64,000 nucleotides of DNA from Bin87 sp965261925 (GTDB lineage: Bacteria > Chloroflexota > Dehalococcoidia > Lucifugimonadales > UBA3495). The position numbers were made by a program, and so were the translations under genes. The stretch is taken from assembly GCA_965261925.1 (NCBI GenBank), contig OZ253486.1, positions 3,596,001-3,660,000 of the forward strand, given 5' to 3'. Every line of letters begins with the position of its first letter. Positions within the stretch are counted from its first letter, which is position 1. The notes under the pieces are model-generated. The model was not told the origin of the DNA, did not search any database, and saw nothing but the letters and a program-made list of their open reading frames with translations. Positions 50,635 to 60,115 of the stretch are shown here, one piece after another.

Positions 50635-52158
50635 CTAACCAATTCTAACGGGTTCTTCGGGGTAACGGTAGGTGGCGGCCTCTCTGGGAGTGAGCAGCAT
50701 CACCAGGGTCAGCGGGCCGACTCGACCCACCAGCATCGTAATCATGAATATGATCGAACCGGCAAGGCTGAGTTCGCTGGCGACTCCCGCAGACATTCCG
50801 TTGGTGCCGAAGGCCGATATCGTCTCGAACATTAACGGCAGAAACGGGAGGTGAGGATCAGTATAAGTCAGAATGGGCAGTACGATGGCAAGGAAGGTGA
50901 CCGCCAGCAACCCCACCAGCAGCGCCCGGGACACCAGCACGGGGGCGATCTCCCGGCGGAATATTTCCGTGGTGGGGTTTCTCAGGGCCGACGACCTCGC
51001 CGCCACCAGGAGCACGGCTACCGTATTGACCTTGATGCCGCCAGCCACCGATGCGGTGGACCCCCCGATGAACATCAGCCCGCCGAAAACCAACTGAGTG
51101 AAGTCGCGGGTCGCGCTCCAGTCCAGCGCCGCGAACCCCGCAGTGCGGCCGCTGACTCCATGAAAAATCGCGGAACCGACAATCCCCTGGCTCGAGTGGT
51201 TCCACAGCACACCGTTCCACTCGGCGAACAGAAACGCCAGCGCGCTGAACGCGTAGAGAAAGGCCGTCAGAATCAACACCAACTTGGTGTCGAGACTGAA
51301 CCGGTGGAAATTGAACATGAACAGTCCGGGCCAACGCCGCCGCGACCGGCTTGGGCTCCAGTTCCGTCGCATGTCCATGATGAACGGCCACCCCAGGGCG
51401 CCGGCGATGATCAGCGGAGTTATGACCCACATCAGGTACGGGTTCGCTCCCAGAGTCGCGGCGTTGCCGCCGCCCGGCGCGTTGGGCAAGATCGAGAATC
51501 CCGCGTTGTTGAGGGCCGACACGGACAGGAACAGGGATTGCCAGGCTGCTTCCGGTAGCGTGAAGTCCGCCACCGACCGCATTCGCACGAAAAGAAACGC
51601 GGATCCGACCAGGTAGCCAATGAAGAAAGCGACCACGATGTTTCGCGCCACCCGGCTCAAATTCCTGGCGGATATCTCACCGACCGTGTCCTGGTAGACG
51701 TCCTCTTCAAGCGTGGTGGCCCGCCGCCCGATGAAAGCGATCAGCACCGTGGCGGCGGTGATGAACTCCAGGCCGCCCACGAGCATGAGCACGAAGATCA
51801 CCGCCTTGCCGAACTGGGACCAGAATTCGGTGGTGTCCACCATCGTGAGTCCGGTCACAGTCGAGGCTGAAATGGCGGTGAAAAATGCCACCCGCAGGCT
51901 GGCGGCGACGCCGTCGGCGGCTGCCATCGGCAGGGACAGCATCGCTCCGCCGATCACGTTCAGCAGCAGGAACGTGAGCAGCAGCAGCAGGGGCGTTGAC
52001 GACCAGCGGCGCGGCGGAGTGCGGTGCCTGCGGACGGGGATACGCACCGGGTCGACCCGCCGCACCCGCCACGACGGACTGTCAGCGCCGGACGGGTCGC
52101 GAACGGCCGCCGCTTCGGGCTCGCGGGAGCCGGCGTTACCGTGGGACGGAGCGTTCAC
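50635..52158 (-). CDS. trkH: Potassium-uptake membrane subunit (TrkH/KtrB)
   Basis: The product is 507 residues. It has an N-terminal cytoplasmic extension of about 70 residues rich in Arg/Pro, then the repeated membrane-pore-membrane units of the TrkH/KtrB superfamily (FFTAISASTVTGLTMVDTTE, SVSALNNAGFSILP, FIGGSTASVAGGIKVNTVAV and FETISAFGTNGMSAG). The glycine-bearing filter loops are visible in each. The protein transports K+ with its RCK partner. The extension is longer than usual; MNAPSHG is accepted as the start, but an internal start is possible. Confidence 0.93.
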   Translation of the reverse strand: MNAPSHGNAGSREPEAAAVRDPSGADSPSWRVRRVDPVRIPVRRHRTPPRRWSSTPLLLLLTFLLLNVIGGAMLSLPMAAADGVAASLRVAFFTAISASTVTGLTMVDTTEFWSQFGKAVIFVLMLVGGLEFITAATVLIAFIGRRATTLEEDVYQDTVGEISARNLSRVARNIVVAFFIGYLVGSAFLFVRMRSVADFTLPEAAWQSLFLSVSALNNAGFSILPNAPGGGNAATLGANPYLMWVITPLIIAGALGWPFIMDMRRNWSPSRSRRRWPGLFMFNFHRFSLDTKLVLILTAFLYAFSALAFLFAEWNGVLWNHSSQGIVGSAIFHGVSGRTAGFAALDWSATRDFTQLVFGGLMFIGGSTASVAGGIKVNTVAVLLVAARSSALRNPTTEIFRREIAPVLVSRALLVGLLAVTFLAIVLPILTYTDPHLPFLPLMFETISAFGTNGMSAGVASELSLAGSIIFMITMLVGRVGPLTLVMLLTPREAATYRYPEEPVRIG

Positions 52159-52496
52159 TGAGAGACACCGTGGGCTGGTTGAGGCGCAAATCGGGCACGC
52201 CAGGTGCGGAGATTGTTCATATGCCTGGCGGAGGCCAGCGTCATTATGGCCCGGAGTGGGGATATGTCAATCGCCGAAGGGTTGTCACGTGCACCCGGCC
52301 GTGGCGCGGGGCAAGGCGACCCGGCGGCGCACCCGGCTTGGCGGGTCTGGCGTCGCCGGCGGTGTGCGAGGCCGACTGTTTGGGTCCCTCGCCGGTCGAT
52401 GCCGGGGCGTGACCGAGCATCCGCGCCGCGCTTCGAGCCGGGCTCCCGCGTTTGTGTTAATATTCCGGGTGAAACTGCACCAGAATGGGAGGCACC
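52159..52496. other. Intergenic region between trkH and the cupin gene
   Basis: These 338 bases between divergent genes contain no convincing reading frame. TGTTAATATT near 52454-52463 resembles an extended -10 site for the cupin gene, and GGGAGG at 52487-52492 is its ribosome-binding site. Nothing else is recognised. Confidence 0.35.
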
Positions 52497-52835
52497 ATGG
52501 GCTCAATACGATTGTACTCAGGCGATGACGGGCATTCCCACATTGAAGAAATCGACCCACCTTCGGATCCGGTGTGGAACCAGTTGCAAAACGCCAAGGG
52601 GATCATATTCCGCGCCTCTCCTCCGGGGTATTTCAGCGATTGGCACGTGGCGCCCCGCCGGCAGTACATCATCACCCTTTCCGGTGAAGCGGAGATCGGG
52701 CTTGCCGACGGCACCGTCCACCGATTGGGGCCCGGCGACGCAAACCTCGCCGAGGATCTCACCGGCCATGGGCACACCACTCGGGTCGTCGGCGACGTTC
52801 CCCGGGTGACGGCCATCATCCACCTGGACGATTAG
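52497..52835 (+). CDS. Small cupin-domain protein
   Basis: The product is 112 residues from MGSIRLYSGDDGHSHIEEID; GGGAGG precedes the ATG. Single-domain beta-barrel features are present: GYFSDWHVAPRRQYIITLSG (cupin motif 1 with a histidine) and HRLGPGDANLAEDLTGHGHT (motif 2 with histidines). It probably binds a metal ion. The function of such stand-alone cupins is unpredictable. Confidence 0.82.
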   Translation: MGSIRLYSGDDGHSHIEEIDPPSDPVWNQLQNAKGIIFRASPPGYFSDWHVAPRRQYIITLSGEAEIGLADGTVHRLGPGDANLAEDLTGHGHTTRVVGDVPRVTAIIHLDD

Positions 52836-53331
52836 GCGAAAGCCACAACCAGACAGCAGCAACAACAGCCCGCCGGTCCGATGGCCTTGCCGGACCGGTC
52901 CGGGCCTCTCGTCCGGCCGTCTGCGGCACAGTCGTGTTCCGGCCGGTCAGGGAGTTGTTGGATCGCATCGGACCGTAGTTTCCACCGATGACGTCCTGAC
53001 CGGGACCGCGCACCGCAGCCTGCACGCCCCGGTGCATGATGTTGCCGGACCGCCTCCGGCGCGCGAGTAGCCGGCAACAGTCCGCCCGTGTCCCCCTGGT
53101 TGGCGGCCACGGCGGAGGGGTCGATCTTTCCCAGCCATCGCCCCAGAGCGGGTATTCAGGAACCGAAGGCACGAGTTCCGGTCAATCGTCCCGACAGGCC
53201 CGGTGGTATACTGTCAGGCACTTCGATGCCCTCATTCAGCCGTGTGCTACATTGAGGGTTGCCAGACGTACGTTTGCTGGGCGCCATCGCCGCTGCCTCC
53301 CGCGCCCGCCGATATTGAGGGTTGCTTTTCT
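52836..53331. promoter_or_regulatory. Leader region upstream of leuS
   Basis: The 496 bases before leuS have no supported gene. TGGTATACT at 53204-53212 is a good extended -10 promoter element. The 12-bp sequence ATTGAGGGTTGC occurs twice, at 53251-53262 and 53314-53325, the second just before the leuS start. No T-box antiterminator consensus was found. Confidence 0.4.
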
Positions 53332-55809
53332 ATGACCACAGCCCAGCGTCAAGTTGAGCTCCGTTTCGACGCGGTCGAAATCGACCGCAAATGGCAGGAG
53401 CGGTGGGAACGCGACGGTATCTATCGGGTCGATGACAACGACCACCGTCCGAAGTGGTTTGAAATGACCATGTATCCGTACCCGTCCGGTGACCTGCACA
53501 TCGGCCACTGGTACGCCATGGCGCCGTCGGACGCCCACGCTCGGTTCCGCCGGATGCAGGGCTACAACGTGCTGCACCCCATCGGCTTCGACGCCTTCGG
53601 CCTCCCCGCCGAGAACGCCGCCATTTCCCGCGGCATCCATCCCTACGAGTGGACCATGTCCAATGTGGAGAACATGCGCCGCCAGTTGCGGTCGATGGGC
53701 ACGGTCTACGACTGGGAACGGGAAGTGGTCTGCTGCCTGCCGGAGTACTACCGGTGGAACCAGTGGTTCTTCACCAAGTTGTACGAACGCGGCCTGGCCT
53801 ACCGCGCGAAAGCCCCCGTGGTGTGGTGCCCGTCGTGCCAGACGGTGCTCGCCAACGAGCAGGTGCTCAACGGCGTTTGCGAGCGGTGCGAAACTACCAT
53901 CACCCGCCGCGATTTCGAGCAGTGGTTTTTCCGCATCACCGACTATGCCGACGAACTGCTGGACTTCGACACCCTAGAGGAATGGCCAGACAAGATCCTG
54001 ACGATGCAGCGGAACTGGATCGGCCGCAGCGAGGGCGTGGACATTGGCTTCGACATTTCCGACTACGGCATCGAAGAGCGGGAGATCCGCACCTTCACCA
54101 CGCGCATCGACACCATATTCGGCGTGACCTTCCTCGTACTGGCCCCGGAGCATCCCCTGGTGTCCAAGCTCACCTCCGATAGTCGCCGGGCGGAGGTCGA
54201 AGCCTATGTTGGCCAGGCCCGCGCCTCCTCGGAAATCGACCGCCTTTCCGCCGACCGGGACAAGACCGGCGTCTTCATCGGGGCCTACGCGCGTAACCGC
54301 CTGAGCAACGAGCAGGTGCCTATTTACGTCGCCGACTACGTGCTGACCACCTACGGCACCGGTGCGGTGATGGGTGTACCCGCCCACGACCAGCGCGACT
54401 ACGACTTCGCCCGGAAGTATCGCCTGCCCGTCCGCACCGTCATTGCTCCCATAACTTGGGACGGACGGGAACCGACGGAGGCTTTCATCGGCGACGGTTT
54501 TATGACCAACTCCGGCGCCTACGAGGGCATGACGAACGAAGAGGGCATAGAAGCCATCGCCAAGGACGTGGAGAAACGCGGCTGGGGACACCGGACCGTC
54601 ACTTATCGCCTCCGCGACTGGCTCATTTCCCGCCAACGCTACTGGGGCACTCCCATTCCCATGGTCTATTGCGACGAGTGCGGCGTGCAGCCCGTGCCCG
54701 AAGCGGACTTGCCCGTCCTCCTGCCCGAGGACGCTGAATTCCGGCCCACCGGGGAATCTCCCCTGGCCATCAACGAGTCCTTCGTGAACACGGAGTGCCC
54801 GAAATGCGGTGGCCCGGGTCGGCGGGAAACGGACACCATGGACACCTTCATGGACTCGTCCTGGTACATGCTCCGCTATTGCACCCCGCAGTTTAGCGAC
54901 GGGCCCTTTGAGCCCCAGGCTACGTCCGACTGGATGCCGGTTCAGCAGTACACCGGCGGCGCCGAACACGCAGTCATGCACCTGCTCTACAGCCGGTTCT
55001 TTATCAAGTCGCTGCGGGACATGGGTATGCTCGACATCGACGAGCCCTTCCTGCGCCTGTTCAACCAGGGCGTGATCCTGGGCAGCGACCACGAAAAGAT
55101 GAGCAAGAGCCGCGGCAACGTGGTTAATCCCGACGACGTGGTCGGTCAGGTCGGCGCCGACGCCGTGCGCTGCTTCCTCATGTTCATCGGCCCCTGGGAC
55201 CAGGGTGGCCCCTGGAGCGACGAGGGCATCAACGGCGTGGTCCGCTGGCTCAACCGCGCCTGGAGCCTGGTGGAACACGATCCCGCGCAACTGGACGACA
55301 GCGCCACCGACACAGCGACGGTGCGCGAAACCCAGCGCATCCTCCACCAGACCATCCGCAAGTGCTATGAAGACCTGGACAAGTTCAAGTTCAACACCAC
55401 CATCGCCTCGCTGATGGAGTTGGTGAACCACCTGAGCCGGGTCTGGAACGACGGATCGATAGACAGCGCCACATGGCGTGAGTCCATCGAGAAGTTCCTG
55501 CTGATGCTGGCCCCCATAGCGCCCCACGTGGCGGAAGAGTGGTGGGAGCGGGCTGGCCACGGCTACAGTATCCACCAGCAATCCTTCCCCAGCTGGGACG
55601 AGGAACTGGCGGCGGAGGACGAACTGACGCTGGTGGTGCAGGTGAACGGCCGCCTGCGTGACCGCATCACGGTGCCCGCCAGCATCGACGACGATGACGC
55701 CCGAGAACGTGCCCTGGAAAGCCCGAAGGTCCAATCCCACATCGACGGCAAGACCGTGCGGAACGTCGTGTACGTCCCCGGCCGCCTGGTCAACGTGGTG
55801 GTGGGCTGA
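53332..55809 (+). CDS. leuS: Leucyl-tRNA synthetase
   Basis: This 825-residue class I synthetase has HIGH as LHIGHW (56-59) and KMSKS as EKMSKSRGN near residue 589. A zinc module (CPSC...CERC) lies near 190-225. The CP1 editing domain shows TTRIDTIFGVTFLVLAPEHP and GTGAVMGVPAHDQRDYDFAR, and a second cysteine-rich insert precedes FMDSSWYMLRYC. An upstream extension of the frame to 53203 lacks homology, so the ATG at 53332 is chosen. Confidence 0.97.
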   Translation: MTTAQRQVELRFDAVEIDRKWQERWERDGIYRVDDNDHRPKWFEMTMYPYPSGDLHIGHWYAMAPSDAHARFRRMQGYNVLHPIGFDAFGLPAENAAISRGIHPYEWTMSNVENMRRQLRSMGTVYDWEREVVCCLPEYYRWNQWFFTKLYERGLAYRAKAPVVWCPSCQTVLANEQVLNGVCERCETTITRRDFEQWFFRITDYADELLDFDTLEEWPDKILTMQRNWIGRSEGVDIGFDISDYGIEEREIRTFTTRIDTIFGVTFLVLAPEHPLVSKLTSDSRRAEVEAYVGQARASSEIDRLSADRDKTGVFIGAYARNRLSNEQVPIYVADYVLTTYGTGAVMGVPAHDQRDYDFARKYRLPVRTVIAPITWDGREPTEAFIGDGFMTNSGAYEGMTNEEGIEAIAKDVEKRGWGHRTVTYRLRDWLISRQRYWGTPIPMVYCDECGVQPVPEADLPVLLPEDAEFRPTGESPLAINESFVNTECPKCGGPGRRETDTMDTFMDSSWYMLRYCTPQFSDGPFEPQATSDWMPVQQYTGGAEHAVMHLLYSRFFIKSLRDMGMLDIDEPFLRLFNQGVILGSDHEKMSKSRGNVVNPDDVVGQVGADAVRCFLMFIGPWDQGGPWSDEGINGVVRWLNRAWSLVEHDPAQLDDSATDTATVRETQRILHQTIRKCYEDLDKFKFNTTIASLMELVNHLSRVWNDGSIDSATWRESIEKFLLMLAPIAPHVAEEWWERAGHGYSIHQQSFPSWDEELAAEDELTLVVQVNGRLRDRITVPASIDDDDARERALESPKVQSHIDGKTVRNVVYVPGRLVNVVVG

Positions 55810-55818
55810 CGGAACGAT

Positions 55819-56190
55819 ATGGGTGAGGTGATCGCAGACGTGGGCATCTGGACTGTGGACGGTTCGGCCATGCTGCCTACCCCCATGACGGCTGACACCG
55901 GAGCCACCTATTGCCAGTTGCCGGCCAACATATTGCGGGCGCTGGGTTGGGAAGCGACCGATGGAACGCGCACCTACCAACTCGCGGATGGCTCACGAGG
56001 TTTGGCTCAGGTCGGTATGGTCAAGATACGCTTTCATGATGTGGACGGCATGGAGTGGTTCGTATTTGGCGAATCAAGCGATATCAAACTATTCGGAGTA
56101 GAAGCGTTGCAGAACTTCTCCCTTGGCGTAGATCCAGTTAATCATCGAGTGATACATATCGCGCCGGACCCAATACCAACATCAGGCTAG
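55819..56190 (+). CDS. Retropepsin-like aspartic protease, copy A
   Basis: The product is 123 residues. The active-site triplet is in MTADTGATYCQLP, followed by a hydrophobic LPANILRALGWE segment, and the C-terminal GVEALQNFSLGVDP resembles the second conserved glycine region of single-domain clan AA proteases. These act as homodimers, each chain giving one aspartate. It starts 9 bases after leuS but has lower GC (28 of 60 bases at 56041-56100), suggesting separate origin. It is followed 7 bases later by a related gene. Confidence 0.75.
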   Translation: MGEVIADVGIWTVDGSAMLPTPMTADTGATYCQLPANILRALGWEATDGTRTYQLADGSRGLAQVGMVKIRFHDVDGMEWFVFGESSDIKLFGVEALQNFSLGVDPVNHRVIHIAPDPIPTSG

Positions 56191-56197
56191 GTGCGAT

Positions 56198-56599
56198 ATG
56201 GGCGAATTCTATGTTGACATCGATGTTTGTTCCAAAAGCGGTGCAGGCGCCAAACCTCTGCGGGTAAAAGTCAATACCGGGGCCAAATACACCGTCCTGC
56301 CAAGCGGCTTGCTGCGCAAGTTAGGTTGGGAGCCGGAACCGGCAGAACCTATGCCCTGGGGATGGCCGATCGAGTTGTTTTATGATGTAGATCCCGAGGC
56401 GCATAAACTGACCCCTCTCCCCGACGTGAAAGTGGGCGAGGTCAAGTTGCGCATTGGCGATCAAGATTACCCCCACAGCGTCATTTATGGTGCGGATGAT
56501 AGCCAGCCGGTACTGGGCAGTTGGACGGTTCGCGGGTTCGTCTTCGATGCCGACGAACCGAACCAGCGCGTCATCCCCAGCCAGTTAATCTACTGCTGA
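56198..56599 (+). CDS. Retropepsin-like protein, copy B, with Asn replacing the catalytic Asp
   Basis: The product is 133 residues and similar in layout to copy A: KVNTGAKYTVLPSGLLRKLG corresponds to the protease active-site region, but the catalytic aspartate is replaced by asparagine (NTGA, not DTGA). The C-terminal VLGSWTVRGFVFDADEPNQR parallels the second half of the fold. It should be catalytically dead alone. It might pair with copy A, act as a regulator or be drifting. GC is again low compared with neighbours. Confidence 0.65.
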   Translation: MGEFYVDIDVCSKSGAGAKPLRVKVNTGAKYTVLPSGLLRKLGWEPEPAEPMPWGWPIELFYDVDPEAHKLTPLPDVKVGEVKLRIGDQDYPHSVIYGADDSQPVLGSWTVRGFVFDADEPNQRVIPSQLIYC

Positions 56600-56629
56600 C
56601 AACGTTCCAGCGAACCAAGCCACTTAACC

Positions 56630-57277
56630 ATGACCTTAGTTGAAAAATACGCCCTGCTCCCTGAGGAGATCGACCGCCAGAGCCTCGTCATGGTGGCCGA
56701 CAGCCTGCGTGGCGACGCGGAGGCTGCCGGTCTGCCGGAAGCGGAACGCTATGTCCTGCATCGCATCGTTCGCGCCGAGGGCGACCCCGACATCGCCGCC
56801 GACGTGCGCTTCAGCGATGGAGCCGTGGACGCGGCCCTGGCCTCTTTGCGCGACGTTCGCCGCGTGGTAACCGACGTCCGCATGGTGCAGGTGGGGATCT
56901 CCCGGGCTGCGCTGGCCAGGCGGGAAGTGGAAACCGCCTGCCTGATCGACGCGCCCGAAGTCGCCGAACGCGCCCGCCGCGAGGGCACAACCCGCAGCGT
57001 GGCCGCCGTGCGCGAACTGGCCCCGCTGATGGACGGCGCGGTGCTGGCCATCGGCAACGCGCCAACCGCCCTGCTGGCTCTGCTGGACCTGATCGACGAA
57101 GGACGGGTATCCCCAGCCGCCGTGATCGGGATGCCCGTGGGTTTCGTTGCCTGCCCCGAATCCAAGGCCGAACTGGCCGCCAGAAAAGTGCCGCACATCA
57201 CCATCCTGGGACGACGCGGGGGCAGCTCAGCCGCTGCTGCGACCGTGAACGCCCTGCTGGACCTGCTGGAGGACTGA
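56630..57277 (+). CDS. cobH: Precorrin-8X/cobalt-precorrin-8 methylmutase
   Basis: This 215-residue enzyme moves a methyl group from C11 to C12 to make hydrogenobyrinate or cobyrinate. The catalytic histidine is in YVLHRIVRAEGDPDIAADVR; AIGNAPTALLALLDLI and GMPVGFVACPESKAEL are conserved. It is the first gene of the cobalamin run and starts 30 bases after the retropepsin-like pair. No cobalamin riboswitch was recognised upstream. Confidence 0.95.
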   Translation: MTLVEKYALLPEEIDRQSLVMVADSLRGDAEAAGLPEAERYVLHRIVRAEGDPDIAADVRFSDGAVDAALASLRDVRRVVTDVRMVQVGISRAALARREVETACLIDAPEVAERARREGTTRSVAAVRELAPLMDGAVLAIGNAPTALLALLDLIDEGRVSPAAVIGMPVGFVACPESKAELAARKVPHITILGRRGGSSAAAATVNALLDLLED

Positions 57278-57283
57278 GCCGCA

Positions 57284-58186
57284 ATGCCCGACGCCAACGA
57301 TACCAACAATGGGTCCGGCAACGGGTCCGGAGGCTGGGGCGTGGTGCTGCTGTGCCACGGCAGCCAACGCGGCGCCAGTCGCGACGAGTGCTCCTGCGCC
57401 TGGGCGGCCGACGGCCCCCGATTCCCCGCCTGGTGCCTGGGTTGCCCCAACACCCCGGTGGGGCTGCGCGAGGCGGCCCGCCGCCTGACCGATTCCCTCG
57501 CCGCCGACGCGGAGCAGGTCATCGTGTCCTGCCTGGAGTTCCTGCCGCCCCATCCGCCGGAAGCCGTTTCCATCCTGGCGGACGCCGGGCTGAACCGCGT
57601 GGTGATCGCGCCCTACCTACTCGGCAACGGCAAGCACGCCACCCTCGAAATGGAAGAGGTCCTCGAAGACATCGCGTCGAAATCGCCCGGCGTGGAACTC
57701 CGGCTGGCCGATGGCCTGGGCGCGGACATCCGCATCGCCGAGCTGGTGCGGGAGCGCATCGCGGCCTTGCCCCAGGCGGTGCGGGAACCGGCCGACGGTG
57801 GCCCGGTGGGCATATTGCTGGTCAAGGCCGGCACTCAGACCCGGTACGACGATTGCCTCTGGCTGAAGGAGCTGGGCGGCTGGGTTGAGCGCGATTTGGG
57901 TCACGGCTACGCGGTGGAGGTGGCCCAGTCCCACTACGGCGATCCGACCATGGAACACGCCGCCGCCGAGCTGGTCGGCCAAAGGGGCGTGAGCAGCATC
58001 ATCTGCGTACCCTACGTTTTCTTTCCCGGGATGATTTTGCGTCGCAACGTGCTGGGAACCATGCGTCAGCTCCAGGAGGCCTATCCCGACGTTGTCATGT
58101 CGGTGGCGCCGCCTCTCGGAGTGGACGACCGCCTGGTAGCGGTCGCCAGCGATCGGGTTCGGGAGGCGCAGACGCGGGTATCCTGA
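57284..58186 (+). CDS. cbiX: Sirohydrochlorin cobaltochelatase with an N-terminal cysteine cluster
   Basis: This 300-residue two-domain CbiX inserts cobalt early in the anaerobic pathway. The N-terminal catalytic motif is VVLLCHGSQRG; in the second domain the matching position reads LVKAGTQTRYDD, without histidine, so one active site is expected. An unusual insertion after the motif has four cysteines at 36, 38, 51 and 54 (ECSCAW...WCLGCPN), which could bind zinc or an iron-sulfur cluster. The start is a few bases after cobH. Confidence 0.9.
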   Translation: MPDANDTNNGSGNGSGGWGVVLLCHGSQRGASRDECSCAWAADGPRFPAWCLGCPNTPVGLREAARRLTDSLAADAEQVIVSCLEFLPPHPPEAVSILADAGLNRVVIAPYLLGNGKHATLEMEEVLEDIASKSPGVELRLADGLGADIRIAELVRERIAALPQAVREPADGGPVGILLVKAGTQTRYDDCLWLKELGGWVERDLGHGYAVEVAQSHYGDPTMEHAAAELVGQRGVSSIICVPYVFFPGMILRRNVLGTMRQLQEAYPDVVMSVAPPLGVDDRLVAVASDRVREAQTRVS

Positions 58187-58257
58187 GGCGCAGCTCCGGT
58201 CGATAAGGTAGAATTGAACAACGGAAGCTGACCACAGCCGGGCGTGCGATCAAATTC

Positions 58258-59505
58258 ATGAACGAACCCGAACAGATCACCAACGAGTCCGAGCGTCCCG
58301 AGAGCGACTACTCGCGTCCCACCAAGCGCGACCCCAAAGGGATGCGTACCGGCTACACCACCGGCACCACGGCGGCGGCGGCCGCCAAGGCTGCGGTAAT
58401 CCTGATGCTGTCCGGGAAAGCCCCCGACGAAGTATCCGTACCGCTGCCCGGTGGACAGGGTAGGGCCGCTTTCGAGGTCCACCGCAGTTGGCCCATGGAG
58501 CCCGAGGAAGGCGTCCGCTGCTCCGCCATCAAGGACGGCGGCGACGACCCTGATGTCACCCACGGCGCGGAGATCATCGTCGGCGTGTGGCGGTTACCAG
58601 ACGGCAACAAGGGGCTCCAGATCACCGGCGGCCCGGGCGTGGGTACGGTTACCCGGCCCGGCACCGGTATCGAGGTTGGCGACGTTGCGGTCACGCGAGT
58701 GCCGCGCCGCATGATGGCCGACGCCGTGGCCGAGGGTTTGGTCGAATGCGGCTGGCCGGCCGAAACCGGGGTCCGCGCGCGCATCTCCGTGCCCGGCGGC
58801 GAGGAAATCGCCAAGCAGACCACCAACGCCAGGCTCGGCGTGCTCAACGGCATCAGCATTCTCGGCAGCACGGGCGTGGTGCAGCCCTTCAGCACGGCAG
58901 CATGGCGCGCCAGCGTACACCTGGCCATCGACGTGGCATACGCCAACGGTCTGGACCATCTGGTATTGTCCACCGGCACCCGCAGCGAGGAATACACCCG
59001 CCAGCTGCTGGATCTGCCCGACATGGCCTACATCGAGGCCGGCATCTTCTCCGGCCCCTCCATGAAACGCTGCGTCAACAAGGGCATCAAGCGCGTGGCC
59101 CACGTGGGCATGGTGGGCAAGTTCTCTAAGATGGCCATGGGCTATTTCGTGACCCATGTCGCTGGCAACCAGGTGGATACCGGCTTCCTCGCCGGCCTCG
59201 CCGGCCAATGCGGCGCGTCCGCTGATCTCCAGGCCGAGATGGCCGATGCCGCCAGCGGCCGGCACTTCCAGGAACTGGCCCAGGAGCATGACGTCATGGG
59301 CGTGTTCCCCCTGATGTGCCAGATGGTCTGTTCCGAAGCGCAGAAATACCTGGGCCAGGACCCGGACACGGATGAAAGCGACGCGATCATCGTTGACGCC
59401 CTGTGCTTCGACTTCGAAGGCAACCTGCTGGGATCCGCGAGCACGTCGCCGGACGGCATCCCGATGCGCTCCGCGTCGGCAACGGTGGCCGATGGTCAGG
59501 GCTAA
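58258..59505 (+). CDS. cbiD: Cobalt-precorrin-5B C1-methyltransferase
   Basis: The product is 415 residues. The N-terminal signature MRTGYTTGTTAAAAAKAAVI and ITGGPGVGTVTRPGTGIEVG are characteristic of CbiD, which marks the anaerobic (cobalt-early) route. The C-terminal third retains HVGMVGKFSKMAMGYFVTHV. The C-terminus overlaps the start of cbiT. Confidence 0.96.
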   Translation: MNEPEQITNESERPESDYSRPTKRDPKGMRTGYTTGTTAAAAAKAAVILMLSGKAPDEVSVPLPGGQGRAAFEVHRSWPMEPEEGVRCSAIKDGGDDPDVTHGAEIIVGVWRLPDGNKGLQITGGPGVGTVTRPGTGIEVGDVAVTRVPRRMMADAVAEGLVECGWPAETGVRARISVPGGEEIAKQTTNARLGVLNGISILGSTGVVQPFSTAAWRASVHLAIDVAYANGLDHLVLSTGTRSEEYTRQLLDLPDMAYIEAGIFSGPSMKRCVNKGIKRVAHVGMVGKFSKMAMGYFVTHVAGNQVDTGFLAGLAGQCGASADLQAEMADAASGRHFQELAQEHDVMGVFPLMCQMVCSEAQKYLGQDPDTDESDAIIVDALCFDFEGNLLGSASTSPDGIPMRSASATVADGQG

Positions 59506-60115
59506 CCCGCCGGTGGAAACCGCGCCGGCCGTGGGTCGGGCGCTAGGCCTGTCCGACGACGCGCTTGAGCAGCGCCGTCCGCTGCGGGGCCAGATCACCA
59601 AGTCCGAGGTGCGGGCGGTGAGCCTGTATGTCCTGCAACTGCGCCCCGACAGCCTGGTCTGGGACATCGGGGCTGGCACCGGCTCCGTCGCCGTGGAATC
59701 GGCCCGCATCGCGCTGCGCGGCAGCGTGTACGCGATAGACAAGGACGCCGACAGCGCGGACCTGCTTCGGAACAACGTCGCCCGCTACGGCGATGGCCGC
59801 GTCTCCGTGGTCATCGGTACGGCTCCCGATGCCCTGGCCGACCTGCCAGATCCGGACGCGGTATTCATCGGAGGCGGCGGGGCCGCCATGCCGGCAATAC
59901 TGGACACAGTGTTCCGCCGCCTGCGCCCCGACGGACGGGTCGTAGCCAATTTCGCCGTCATGGAACGCGCCAACGCCACCTACCAGGCTTTGCGGGCCGC
60001 CGGCATGTCACCGGAAATGACGATGGTTTCCGCCGCCCGAGGCCGGGAACTGCCCGATGGCGCGCTGCGGCTCGAAGCGATGAACCCGGTGTTCGTAGTA
60101 TGGGGGCAGAAATAA
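59492..60115 (+). CDS. cbiT: Cobalt-precorrin-6B C15-methyltransferase (decarboxylating)
   Basis: The product is 207 residues from MVRANPPVETAPAVGRALGL. The AdoMet-binding motif VWDIGAGTGSVAVESARI and DAVFIGGGGAAMPAILD are clear. It methylates C15 and removes the C12 acetate carboxyl in the known pathway. It overlaps cbiD by 14 bases, and its TAA shares bases with the cbiL ATG (TAATG). No CbiE domain is fused. Confidence 0.93.
   Translation: MVRANPPVETAPAVGRALGLSDDALEQRRPLRGQITKSEVRAVSLYVLQLRPDSLVWDIGAGTGSVAVESARIALRGSVYAIDKDADSADLLRNNVARYGDGRVSVVIGTAPDALADLPDPDAVFIGGGGAAMPAILDTVFRRLRPDGRVVANFAVMERANATYQALRAAGMSPEMTMVSAARGRELPDGALRLEAMNPVFVVWGQK

Noticed and set aside
52836..53331. T-box riboswitch upstream of leuS
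   Set aside because: A T-box would need the conserved GGTGG-type antiterminator motif and a specifier loop; neither was found.
56560..56630. Cobalamin riboswitch before cobH
   Set aside because: Only about 30 bases separate the preceding gene from cobH and no B12-box sequence is visible.
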